Positions 1-10,761 of a stretch of DNA of 64,000 bases are shown here, piece by piece. Under the pieces are notes generated by a model. That model had not been told where the DNA came from. It saw only the letters and a list, made by a program, of their open reading frames with translations, and made no database searches. The stretch lies in assembly GCA_002270565.1 (NCBI GenBank), contig NQMI01000001.1, forward strand, positions 725,426 to 789,425, written 5' to 3'. Made by a program: the position numbers and the translations under genes. Source of the DNA: Stenocarpella maydis. Taxonomy: Eukaryota; Ascomycota; Sordariomycetes; Diaporthales; Diaporthaceae. Within the stretch, counting starts at the first letter, position 1. Every line of letters begins with the position of its first letter.

Positions 1-1520
1 CATTTATGATTGTATAAAGGGACTGCTTATGGTTATGGCTCTTTTGCCTTCTCCTATCCTTTCCCTTTCTCTGTCTCTTTTATATATATACCTAGGTATA
101 TAAAAATGGATGGGTATCGTGATCGGGTTAAGCATGGGCACCTCTTGGTCGAGCAGTCTCCGGAGCGTTTGGAAAGGACTCTTCTAAGTTTGTCTTCTCC
201 ACAAGGCGACCGGGTGCCTAGGCAAAGGAGATGAGAGCGTCACCGAAAGATTGCATGTTCTAATATTCGCCTTTTCATTGTCTGATTATTTTACCGCTCC
301 AATAATGGAGACCGGTCGCAGGTATGTGCATTTTGTGTCCAGTGCGGTCTTGTACCCACGACCCCTGGCCTGGTTCTCTGGGTTACAAGGGTGATTGCCA
401 ACTTGCCCAGCTACAGGATTCTGTGGAATTGAAAATCCGGCCCGAGGCGACTCTGACAATCGAAGGCGTGCAGAAAGCTCTTCACAATCACAAAACTGGG
501 AGTTTACTCTAGAGAGGCCAGCAACAAGTTCAGGGGCAGCTGCCCCCTCCTTGGCCACGCTTGCAACGTGCCAAATATCAAAACCGGATATGCATGTCAG
601 ATGACCCGCAGTGGGCCATCCGCGGTCCAGGGCGGGGGCAACCTTAAAGTACTCCAAGCCATATACCGAGGGAGCTATTGTGCTAATGATCTAGGATCAA
701 TCTTGCCCAGCTTAGGCCAACGATGCTTCGAGTCCAAGTTCAAGTCTCATCTTTTACCTGATCGCCGGTGTTCTGTACTGAAGAGACGTCGATGGACGCG
801 TCTATGCCAAAAGAGACGAGTTGTGTGAGAGCCTGTATATCTAGTAAAGGTGCAGACAGACTCTCGAGCTCTGGTACCTAGGTATGGGATGAAGATTTCA
901 TATAGGCCCCTGTACAGTGCAGCGTCGTACCTTGACATTTACTGTTATTTCGACTGCCAAGCACCTCCAGGCTCGGCCACAATGCATCCGCCGCCATGCA
1001 TTCAAAATCCTCCAATGCAACCAGGCGGAGTATCATCTCGCTGATTGGCCGACAGCGTCGCAGATTGTATTCGGGCAGGACAGACTATCGATCGGGCAAA
1101 TGAGGACAAGGTCAAAAGCATACGACAGCCCGCAGCTTTTACCCAGAAAGAGCTGCGAGATTACTTTTGTACCACCAAGTGAACCGCAAGATGTCCTCGC
1201 GGAGCGAAGGAACCGGATCAGCCTTCGAGGCCTCAGAGAGGAATTGAAGCTAGTTATTGCATGCGGATCAGAGAAAAGGTTCGGTTCTGGCCACTCTCCC
1301 CTCGGCTTGGCGCTTCTACATCTTTATCCGGAAGGTGGCTGACATTATGAATACGAGATGGCAAAGTCGCGCCCCGAGGACGGAATTGGTGAACGCCCAG
1401 GTATTTAAACAGGCTCTCTACGATGTGAAGAAGCGGAGGGCGGACCTGCCGGTGGTGTTTGCGTGACAGGCCAACAGGCAGTTCCGCTCCCTGCAAGACC
1501 CTGCACGATCAGACTCGAGA
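1..1520. other. intergenic, no gene recognised
   Basis: Only short, unconvincing open frames on both strands. The stretch carries two copies of the palindrome TACCTAGGTA (89-98 and 875-884), a motif that recurs through the window. The last few hundred bases are presumably the promoter of the gene starting at 1521. Confidence 0.5.
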
Positions 1521-2659
1521 ATGCTGTTCAAGTATGTTGCGGCCGTGTGGCCCCTCCTTGCGGGAACATGCCTCGCGCAGGTCCCCACGACGACGACGAC
1601 GGCACCACCGACCGTCCCAACATGCGCGTACAAAGGATGGGGCACGGGCGTTGATGTCGGGTTCTATGCTGACCCGCTGTCGGCCACCAATTCTGCCTGC
1701 AACGCCCTCTGCAATTCCAACGCGGCCTGCTTGAGCTTCTCATACAACCCGGCCGGCCCCAATTGTATATTGTATGACTATGCTGTCGAGGGAAACGTCG
1801 TCTATGACCCGAACTCGCCCAACAACTTCTATAACAAGGGAAATGTCTGTCCGGTTCTACCAACCCCGACCACCATGACCACGTCCACGCTCCCGATTCC
1901 CACGGCTGTGCCGACGTGTACCGGATTTGTCGGCTGGGATACTGGCACCAACATCGGTACGTCATCCTACTGCGAACGAGACAAACATGAGAGAAGAAGG
2001 AAAGGGCTGTCCACGTGCTGACTTGATCTAAGGGTTCTACCCGGATGCGTACTCGGCCTCATACGGCGGCTGTCTGGCACTCTGTCAGGCAAACGAGGCC
2101 TGCCTGAGCTTCGGCCTCACCTCCGCGCCGGCGTGTGTTCTGTACGATCACACCGTCGAGGGGGTCAACGTCTACGACCCGAACTCGGGTAACACCTTCT
2201 ACAACAAAGACGGGAGCTGTCCTGCCACCCCAACATCTACCGCTCCCCCAGTCCCGACGCAGACTGGACTATTCCCAAATGTAAGTAGTAGCGCTTTTTG
2301 GGAGCACCATCTCTTGCCTCACAGATGCTTGGCTCCCTTGGAAAGCTGTTCTAATAATCTGGTACCTTCTCGAGAATTAGTGTCCGTCTGGGATTGTGCC
2401 ATACAACATTAACACAGGGGCGACGCTGTACAGCCCCTGCAACTCGGCCTATCCTTTGTCTTCTTGCCAGTCCGACGTTGATGGCACTGCGTACTGCAAC
2501 CTGTGCCTCGGCTGCACAGAGCAGACGTGCATCAGTGATGCCGACTGCGGTGAGGGCTTTGCTTGCATCCAGAACTCGGCGTGCACTGTCAACGGGGTCA
2601 CGGATGGCACACCTGTGTGTCTATATATGCGGGCTGGTGGAGCGGGCTGCTACGTCTGA
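1521..2659 (+). CDS. secreted protein with two PAN/apple-like modules and a Cys-rich tail
   Basis: Three exons: 1521-1956, 2033-2280, 2381-2659, giving 320 aa. The introns (1957-2032 and 2281-2380) have GTAC/GTAA donors and AG acceptors, and the second contains a CTAAT branch-like site. Splicing is supported because it restores a second copy of the module: G(F/Y)Y-D...C-LC..N-ACLSF...C-LYD-VEG--VYDPNS-N-FYNK...C occurs at residues 35-110 and 133-208. Residues 1-19 are a signal peptide, followed by a Thr/Pro linker. The tail (229-320) has twelve cysteines in about 92 residues and no membrane anchor. The ACLSF and C-LYD spacing resembles PAN/apple carbohydrate- or protein-binding folds of fungal secreted proteins. 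The ligand cannot be told from sequence. Likely extracellular or wall-associated. The gene is certain; the function is inferred. Confidence 0.8.
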
Positions 2660-3589
2660 CGGAGCGAAGTTGAGATGATGAAGTTAGGTGCAGTTTAATT
2701 ATACTAGTAGCGTCTAAACTATGCTCGGAGCGTCTTCGGTGCCCATGAGTCGTAATACCTAAGTAGGTCCCGCGTTTTTGTCCGCATCCTTAGGCATATG
2801 GAACATTGCCAATATGTCTGCTGCAAGTGTCCAATGAGCCCCTGGCTGCTGGAGATGCTGTAAGGCTGCGTTTTGTTCTAATAGCTGCCGCTCAAGCTGT
2901 GAATTGCTGTGTCGAGAACGCTAGTGAAGCAATATGCTCACGTTCACGTATTGAAAGTTGACAGACGGCGGGAAATTCTCTGTCAGTACTCATGTCAGTA
3001 GCCGGCCAAGAGTATTACGAGCTGCACGTTTTGTTGGAAGGGACGGGGTTGCCACGCTGACACGAGTTGTTCCAAAACTGAAATTGATGTCAAGAACTGG
3101 TTAGGCCTGAGTGAGTAAACCTCTGACAAACACAGCTCAACTGGAGACTGGCTGCCAAATTAGGCTGCCATTTCTGCAATATCACCATCTCTGTCGTCGA
3201 AGACGCTGGCAAGCAACGCAGATGCTCTGCTCCGGATGAATATATTATCGTTGCGGACGATCGTAAATACGAAGCAGAGGGGTTTCAAGTGTTTGTGGGA
3301 CTCAATGAGACAATGAATTGCTACCTCCTGGCCCTTTGAATTGGTTTTATGCCGTTGCTGGTTGAGCCTGGAGATCAGGACAATTTCTGGGGCACCCTAA
3401 CTGTATATATTGCCGGTTTGATATCGCATTGTTAACCCCATGACCCTCCTCTTGTTAGTTCTATTCGCCCCTGGTACTTTACCTCAACCTCCTCACGTAG
3501 TAAGCCTGACTTCAAATCTTATGTTCCATCACAGGGCCAGATTATTTCAACACGAACCTCACTCCCTTCTCTGAGATAACAAGAGATGG
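2660..3589. other. intergenic, nothing recognised
   Basis: No coding frame of note on either strand. It lies between the secreted-protein gene and the HET relic, and may include decayed 5' sequence of the HET gene. Confidence 0.4.
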
Positions 3590-3960
3590 TCGCTCAGAAG
3601 TGGCTTTGGATCATGCACGGAGCTGGCAGAAGACGTGCCAGAATGATCATCTAGGCTGCTCCAGCGGGGCTGACGGCGACGACGACGCATCGTCACCCCC
3701 AGATTCATGGATGCGCATGCTTGAGGTATGTGAGGGAAAGCTGGAGCTCACGCCTATGGACCTGGGTGGATTTCTTTCGCCTTATGTCGCATTAAGCAAT
3801 GCTGGGGCTCGTGCCCGACCTTGAAGACGCTGTCCGTAAGTTTGGAGGTATTTCAGATTTGAATTGAACAGTAGCTTCTCCCACCAAGTTTCAAAGACGC
3901 AGTAAAAGTGACAAAGTCGCTCGGCTTCGACTAAATTTGGACTGACTCTCTAGGAAGGGA
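3590..3960 (+). pseudogene. relic of a HET-domain (heterokaryon incompatibility) gene
   Basis: A frame from about 3600 reads a typical lead-in to a HET domain: an ALDHARSW..C...H..C segment, then the YVALS box near 3781. HET proteins (Pfam HET, PF06985) continue with a Cys-Trp-Gly motif after YVALS. Here that continuation (CWG..PTLKTL) is in a different frame, so one base has been lost or gained near 3797. About 100 bp further a third stretch reads FKDAVKVTKSLGFD, then TAA, then IWTDSL (about 3890-3953). This matches the next conserved HET block, with a stop where an aromatic residue is usual. No start codon or downstream part is recognisable. HET proteins trigger non-self recognition and cell death after hyphal fusion; this copy cannot encode a working one. 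Confidence 0.7.
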
Positions 3961-4471
3961 ACAAGGTTCCTACAAAATTTGTACGAGTCGGGGTGTTTGA
4001 TCACTGGCAGCCTGACTGTTGAACCGTGCCAGCCTCACGAGATAATAGTGATGAGCAGGAACTGGTCAATGTTTGAAATATCTGGGGGAATTCTGTCTCA
4101 AGATCTAACTAGTATTGCCGCCGGGTTTGGTTACCTTCTGAAAATATGTAAGATGAGTGTTGCATCTTGTCCCCCTCCAGCACTACCCTTGCCTGCAGCG
4201 AATGTGTCAATGCAATAACAGACAGCAGGATGTCTACAGGTACTTAAGTACCAAAAGTCGACGCAGGCAGCGCTACATGCAGGCCATTTGCATATTCTAG
4301 CAAGCCTGGGCTGATTAACAACCTCGATCCTGCCGTGCAGAAAGGCCTCGTACGGCCCACGAGCCAAGAGACGAACACACTACTCGAATACACCCGGTCA
4401 GAAGTCCTCAAGCGAAAGTCCACTTGGCTATTAAGTCGACTACCTACACACCACTTGCACAGAGAATGGAC
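3961..4471. other. intergenic, nothing recognised
   Basis: Follows the HET relic and runs to the 3' end of the minus-strand UPF0303 gene. It contains one TACTTAAGTA palindrome (4241-4250). No supported gene. Confidence 0.4.
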
Positions 4472-5014
4472 TCACTGCCAATTCTCCTTGATAACCTCCA
4501 CAATAACCCCGTGATCCTCATGCTGCTTAAGCCCGCTAACAACGACCACAGCAACCACGCCCTCGACGCCCCTCACCCTGATCGGCACCGCCCCGCCGTG
4601 GATCGCGTACCGCGACGCAGCCTCGTCGCCCATGCCAAACTTGGCCCTGAACGCGGCCTCGTCGCCGCCGTACTTGCAGTGCTGGAACCAGGTCGAGGTG
4701 CCCCACCGCAGGGCCGTGTTGCGCTTGCGCTGCACCCAGACCTCGTTGTCGGGCATGACGCCCGGGCCCGTGACGGCCTGGAACAGCACCTGCGAGCTGT
4801 TGGCCAGCGCGATGGAGATGACCGCCGCGGCGCCGGGGATGGCCGCCAGGCGCCGGCGGAGCAGGCTGCCGAGCACCCAGGCGTCCTCGAAGGTGAACTG
4901 GTCGAGGGTGAAGGAGTCGCCGTCCTGCCTGAGCGCCTCGAGCTGGATACATGTATCAGCAGCTGTGCCAAGTCCGAGGGCTTTGGCTCCAGAGGGGGAA
5001 GGGGCATCATACAT
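4472..5014 (-). CDS. UPF0303 / haem-degrading-domain protein (YBR137W-like)
   Basis: One open frame of 180 aa. From about residue 36 it follows the UPF0303 pattern: an F-(E)DAW-LG helix, then GAAAVISIALANSSQVLF, VMPDNEVWVQRKRNTALRWG, a small HGGAVPI loop and an SGLKQHEDH box near the C-terminus. These match the yeast YBR137W family in order and spacing. The fold is that of GlcG/HbpS-like proteins. In yeast the protein is cytosolic and binds the GET4-GET5 factors of tail-anchored protein delivery; no enzyme activity is proven. The first ~20 residues do not look like the family. A possible splice acceptor (ATCCAG) lies just before the LEALRQDG segment, so the true first exon may be further upstream. 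That upstream DNA is occupied by the BED zinc-finger fragment, whose frame overlaps this one by 8 nt. Product confident, start uncertain. Confidence 0.75.
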   Translation of the reverse strand: MYDAPSPSGAKALGLGTAADTCIQLEALRQDGDSFTLDQFTFEDAWVLGSLLRRRLAAIPGAAAVISIALANSSQVLFQAVTGPGVMPDNEVWVQRKRNTALRWGTSTWFQHCKYGGDEAAFRAKFGMGDEAASRYAIHGGAVPIRVRGVEGVVAVVVVSGLKQHEDHGVIVEVIKENWQ

Positions 5015-5498
5015 CGCTCGGCGGAGCGGCGATAGGCCCAGCCGGCGCGGGCGGCTGCCTCGCCCTCTCCTCGGCCTCCGGGCGTCGACTCCAGACCTTT
5101 GTGGCTGACATTGTTGGTGAGCTTATTTGTGGTGGTGTTGACGACTCGGTATACGACTGACGCTGGTTGATGAACTCCCCCACTGGTGAAACGGAGCTTG
5201 CTCTTGTTAACGATGGCTGCCCCATATATCTTGCCAATGTGTTCCGGTTTTGGTTTCCCGCATTACTAAGCCGCTGCCTTGGTGCTTCGACTATCGGCAG
5301 TGTGCCACTAAAGAATTTAGGGTTCTTGGCTAGAAACGCAGGGCAGTTTGTCCGTAGGTGCTTCGCCTCGCGTGAGATGTTGGCCCTATGGGTCCATTTA
5401 CACCACTTGCAGGTACCCTGTGGGGTGTTGCGGACCGTTGTGTAGATGAAATGCTCCCTGGGGTTGAGTTTTACAGTAGGAAGGGGAGGGGGGTCCAT
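5007..5498 (-). CDS. BED-type zinc-finger protein, probable hAT transposon fragment
   Basis: Open frame of 163 aa starting at an ATG at 5498. Residues ~30-56 contain C-x2-C (CKWC) followed by H-x4-C (HLRTNC), the spacing of BED fingers at the N-terminus of fungal hAT transposases. The rest (about residues 57-163) is Ser/Pro/Arg-rich and low complexity. There is no hAT transposase core or dimerisation domain. It is therefore best read as the 5' end of a transposase gene left behind after truncation, or a domesticated DNA-binding protein. It lies between the UPF0303 gene and the edge of the AT-rich block. An alternative is that part of it is the missing 5' exon of the UPF0303 gene, but the two share no frame. 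Confidence 0.45.
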   Translation of the reverse strand: MDPPPLPTVKLNPREHFIYTTVRNTPQGTCKWCKWTHRANISREAKHLRTNCPAFLAKNPKFFSGTLPIVEAPRQRLSNAGNQNRNTLARYMGQPSLTRASSVSPVGEFINQRQSYTESSTPPQISSPTMSATKVWSRRPEAEERARQPPAPAGPIAAPPSDV

Positions 5499-6009
5499 TG
5501 TGATGGCGAAAAAGAGCGCTACTTGTGGTGTTGTTGGCGTTGCGGGTGTTTCAGTTGGTGATGCAGATGAAAGGTAAGTTATTGAGTCTCGGGGGGTGAT
5601 ATTAAACCACTGGAGCTACTAAATGAAATTGAAAAATTCACGGTTCCACCACTGGAATATCAGCGAGATTTCGCACTAGTCTACTTGAGAATGCGGCTAA
5701 CGTGGGTGGCCCACATTCGGCGCACCCCCTGATTCAGCACAGCTCCACACCCGCAACACATCAGGTCACCCCCCCTAAAAAACTTAAATTCCTCAACAAA
5801 GAAATTTTTTTTAATTACTAAACTTCTTCTAAATATAAATTAAATCAGTAGAATATAGTACTTATATTCTAATATATATAATACTGTTCTAATAATAATA
5901 AATAAATAATAATTTAGCTAGCCTTTAAGCTATAATATATTTTAAAAATCACCTTTTATTACTATTATATATATATATATTATTTAATTATAATTTATTA
6001 CTACTATAA

Positions 6010-6640
6010 AGTATTAAAAAGTAGCTAGGCCTAGGAAGTAGCTCGTTTTTAGTAAATTTACTTACTTTAGGCTACTTTAGTAATTGCTTAAGGCTAAATA
6101 ACTAATAAAAGTTAGTAATAATTAGTATTAACTATACTTAACTAATTAAATTGAATGAATTTTATAAATTTAAAAGAGTTAAAGTAAGTATATTATTAGT
6201 TTAAAAAAGCTAACTGTTAATAAGAAAAATATATTTTATATTAAATAATATTAGTTTTACTCTTAAAAGCTCTATTTATTATAAACGATTAATATATATA
6301 TATACATATACATATATATATATTAACTAGTATTAATTAAGCTAGGTTTATTATTGTTTACTTAAAACCTAGCATATTAAACTCTTTTATACTTACTTTA
6401 TAAGTTTTTATATTATACTTTACTATAATTTAATTATTACATTATTATTTACTTAATGTACTATATGAAGTTCTTATTATTATTAGTTATTATTAAAGAT
6501 GCCCTAAAATTAAATACTTCTTTAAGCTAATTCTAACTTCTTTTAGCCCTTTAATACTTACAAGGTTAATATTAGCCTTTTTAAAGATATAAACCTAATT
6601 ACTTAAGAGACTAATTTAATATAATATTACATATATAATA
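6010..6640. repeat. diverged direct repeat, copy 1 of 3
   Basis: Aligns by eye with 6885-7485 in the same orientation. Shared landmarks are AGTAGCTAGG near the start, AATTTTATAAATTTAAAA in the middle, AAACTCTTTTATA later and AATTTAATATAATAT at the end. Differences are mainly transitions. A third, shorter, inverted copy lies at 15740-15966. Family unknown; no coding content. Confidence 0.6.
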
Positions 6641-6884
6641 TAGTTTATTAACAAATAATAAATATTAATGAGTAATGGAGTTTTATTATTTTTATTAACT
6701 TTAGCTAATCCTAGCATTATTCTAATACTAAATAATTAATACTAAATAATATAACTTATTAAAATATAGCTAAGTAATAAAAAGTAGCTTACTAATCTTT
6801 TATATAAAAAATGTTTATATATATTATATTAAAACCCTTAAACTAAGCCTAAAAGAAATATTAATTTTAAAGTAGCTTAATATA

Positions 6885-7485
6885 GAGTACCAGGAACTAG
6901 CCAGGACCGGAAAGTAGCTAGGTTTTAGCAAAGTCATCAACTATAGGCTACCATAATACCCGCCTAGGGCTAAGTAAGTAATGAAAATTAGCACTGATTA
7001 GTACTAACCATGCTTAATTACTTAAATTTAATTAATTTTATAAATTTAAAATGATTAAGATGGGTATAATGCTAATTTTACTGTTAAATCTTAATCTACT
7101 ATAAGCTACTAATATATATATATTTATATTAATTAGTATTAACTAGGCTAGACTTACTATTATTTACTTAAATCTAGCTTACCAAACTCTTTTATATCCT
7201 TCTTATAAAGTTTTATATTATACTTAATCTTATTATAATTATTATATTAATATTTACTTAACTTACTATAAAGTCATTCCTTATCATTTCTAGCTATTTT
7301 ACTAGTTAATTGCTTCTTCTTTCATTTTTATTTAATTATTACTAAAGATTCCTTAATAATATGTACTCATTTAAGCTATACCTAACTTCTTATAGCCCTT
7401 TAGTACTTTATAAGCCTAATATTAGCTTTCTTAAGAGTATAAACCGAATTACTTAAAAGAATAATTTAATATAATATTTCTTATA
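6885..7485. repeat. diverged direct repeat, copy 2 of 3
   Basis: Second copy of the 6010-6640 repeat, about 850-880 bp downstream. This copy is less decayed at its start (GTACCAGGAACTAGCCAGGA), which matches the inverted third copy best. The sharp shared end suggests a transposon terminus, perhaps of a DNA transposon, but no transposase is visible. Confidence 0.6.
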
Positions 7486-8740
7486 TATCCTTTATAGATT
7501 TCTTGCCTATCTTAAGAATTAGTATAGGGAACCTATTTTAATAGTTAGAGATTTTAATCTTAATGAAATTTAATTACTAAATAGCCTAGTGAGTATTTAA
7601 GAATATTTATACTTTCTATTTTAAGGGTAATATAGGAGGTAATTAGTCTAAAGTCTATAGGTAGATATTTAGCTCAAAAATAATGAAATTTAGATTATAT
7701 AAAGAAATAATAGCCCCTCCAAATCTAGATTTTATATTTACTTTTATAAAAATCTTATTATAAGCTACTTTAAATATATTAAAGAACTTAAACTTAATAC
7801 TATAGTTAATTGAAGCCTAAATAAAGAAATTAATCGTGTTATTATATATATACTTTAATTGTAAAAATGTTATAATATTTAATAATTATAATAACTAAGA
7901 GGAATATAATGGTATTACTTAAACTTTATTATTCTATAGCTTTGATATTTATTTTAGATAAATATCTTATATTTACTCTTAGTTTATATATATGTATATA
8001 TTTATTTAAATACTTAGTGTATTTTAAGTTAACGTTAAGTAATAACGAACTAGCTACCCTAATGAGTCGGCTACTTTTCTGCATCATAAGTACTGGAACC
8101 TTAATTATAGCACTATAATAAAAAAACCATTTAATTTAATTAGAACCAGAATCTCTAGATAATTCTATATCTTTCTTATATATTTACGCATCATGTCTAG
8201 TCTTGCTATAGTTATTATAGCATTACTTACTTAATCTGCTATAAACTAACTTATTAGCACTATTACTTATTTTATTAGCCAGCTACTTCCCCTTTTCCTT
8301 TTTATTAATTATTTCCTTAACATCCTATATATAAAGTACTTCTCTATCTTATATATAAGTTCTTTTAGCTCTTTAATGCTTAAAAAGTATTATGTTTGCC
8401 TCTTATAATATATAGGCCTCTTAAATTAATAAGGTAATTATATAAACTGATAATTATATACCCTTTATTAACTAATTAATAGCTATTAATATTCATATTA
8501 AAGAGCTTCCCTAATAATAAGAGATATATTTTTTTAATTAAAGTTAATTAAAAAGATGCCTTTATTAAGTTATATAGTATTTAGGAGACCTAAGGTATGT
8601 AATGATCACACCAAACCTTTATGGGATTTAATAGGTAATCTATAGGGTTTATATTAGCAGAGCAGTATAGAGGTGATTCTTAACTGAGTTTACAGGATAT
8701 AAAGACACTATTTACAAACAGTGTATAATTAGAAGCTATA

Positions 8741-9122
8741 AGGCTATCTAATTAGTAGGACTAAATACTTAGATTAATAACTAAAGAATGTATTCTACAA
8801 AAGCTATCTACTATAGTCTAACTTTATAATTATATATTCTAACTCTTTATGTATCCCTAGTGATGGATTATATAAACTGCTTATTAACTTATGCGATCTA
8901 GCCTTATAGTCGGTTAGACTATCCGTTAGTCCTATTAGTCTATCATAGTTAGCGGGTCCCTAACCCTAACCCTAGTCATCTAGTGCGTTACTATTAACTT
9001 AGGCAGAGAAATATTTCTGGGTCTCTAATATAGCCGCTTGGGGTTATCTTCTGTAATAGTTAGCAGCTAATAGGTATGTATTTATAATACTATCTCCCTT
9101 CTTACTTTCTTTATCCTTAAAG
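8741..9122. repeat. diverged tandem direct repeat, unit A
   Basis: Pairs with 9242-9622 at a near-constant offset of 500-501 bp. Both start AAGGCTATC and end TTATCCTTAA, with TATAATACTATCTC shared before the end. Many transitions separate them. The 8610-8680 flank resembles the reverse complement of 14885-14955, just outside the isolated LTR. Confidence 0.55.
8958..8974. repeat. short telomere-like array (CCCTAA)n
   Basis: Two full units and most of a third of CCCTAA, the complement of the TTAGGG telomere repeat of most filamentous fungi. Only 17 bp long, inside AT-rich repeat DNA. It could be an internal telomere scar or chance in TA-rich sequence. Confidence 0.35.
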
Positions 9123-9241
9123 TATAATAATCAGAGGGTTTCCAAGTACATTAAACCTAAGAGATCAAGGGTTTATGTTCGGAATACATTATTAGGCAGT
9201 TATTAAGCAATATTATTAACTAACAATGATCACTAATTATA

Positions 9242-9622
9242 AGGCTATCCAATACTAGGATTGAATCCTTAGATTAACAATTGAAGAGTCTGTTCTATAA
9301 AAGCTATTTACTATAGTGATAACTATATCCTTATATATATGTTCCGACTCTTTATTTATAACTAGTGATAGCTTCATTAGCTTCATCCTAATCAACCGAA
9401 GCCGCCTTTCTGGATTCATTAGTTTTATCCTAATCAACCGAAACTAGGTTAGGGCTTCCTTCAACCATAACCCTAATATAGTAGTGTTATTGATTAGATT
9501 AGGCGGGGCAACCTTCTTATAAGCTATCTCCCAAGCTGCAGGGTTGTTTTCTGCAGTAGTCAGCTGCTAATGCTTATTAATTCATAATACTATCTCTCCT
9601 CTTATTTCTTTTATCCTTAAAA
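9242..9622. repeat. diverged tandem direct repeat, unit B
   Basis: Second unit of the pair described at 8741-9122. No coding content. Confidence 0.55.
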
Positions 9623-10019
9623 GTATCCTATAAGTTATTTCTATTTATCTCCATTATTATTTATACCTTCTTAATTCATTATATTAGGCAGGGTTATTTA
9701 GTTCTATATTTAGAAGTTTAGCATTCTGAAGTTAACTATAAATTATTACGCGTTATTATAGGCTATTAAGGAGAACTATATCAACATGCTCTTATATTCC
9801 TCTTACAAGTCCTAGGGTCTTAAGAAGAGTTATTAGGTTTCTAAATATTACTCTAGTTATTACTATAAGTATATCCATTAGAACCTTTCAGGTTATAATA
9901 TTCTTAGTCCATCTGCTACCAAGCTTTATAATATTATAAAATAGTGCTAGAGGCTTTATAATAAGATAGAGGCTATATACCTTAAGCTGGCTTGCTTAAT
10001 GAAATAAGATTAGGTCTGG

Positions 10020-10229
10020 TTGGAAAAACAGAAGTGCATAATATATTATAGTTTCTCGCGGGTAGAGGAGTTAGAGCGTATAAAGAAGGAGGAGGCTGAA
10101 GCAGAGCGAGCGCGGGTTGCGGCGCAATCCATTAAGGCTATGCGGAGGAGTTCCGCAGAGGAGGCTAGTGGAATGGTGAGGCAAGAGGCCTGGCTGCATT
10201 CCGAGAGTAAGGTTGGTGTTTTTGATTAA
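10020..10229 (+). pseudogene. GC-normal coding islet, charged helical fragment
   Basis: Inside the AT-rich block about 170 bp keep normal composition and read as a Glu/Arg/Ala-rich helix (VEELERIKKEEAEAERARVA...) ending at a TGATTAAAG region. The preceding ~300 bp are decayed by stops. The composition is like the C-terminal tail of fungal transposases or Gag proteins. No catalytic motif is present, so the family is not assigned. Probably the unmutated end of a dead transposon gene. Confidence 0.35.
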
Positions 10230-10761
10230 AGTTCCTTAATGGATAATAGTACTAGTTGGTTTAAATTTACAGGTACTGGTAATAAAGGGGGTGCGCCTGT
10301 GAGTAGCTTGTCTAGTGCCTAATTCTTATTACTAGGAATGAAATTTTTTATATTAATATTATCTAACTAGTCCTAGTTTCTAGCTTTTTCTTAATTTACT
10401 AATTATACCATATCATCCTAATCTTATTTCCTTATAACTAGTACCTGTTGGAGCATAGGGTGCAGATACTGGTATCTGTTTAGGTAGTTTTTAGGTATAA
10501 CTGGTATGCAGGGTGTTGGTTAGATAGGGTGACTGGTATTAGCGTGTTTTCCTAAGGAGTTAGCTGGTCACTAGCTTCAGTCATTCTTATTATAACTAGT
10601 CTCTTATTGGTTGTTTCCCTTATTTCAGCCATAAAGACTAGGGTTTATCATATAGTTTCATTATAACATTAGTTCATTATATATAGGGCTCCTAGGCTGC
10701 ATTTCTAGCTCTTAGGGCTGTTTCGTGATGGTCCGCATATAGTACTTTTTAAGTTCATTAT

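Noticed and set aside
4424..5108. Plus-strand frames opposite the UPF0303 gene
   Set aside because: Shadow frames: the minus strand has a clear protein family and these do not.
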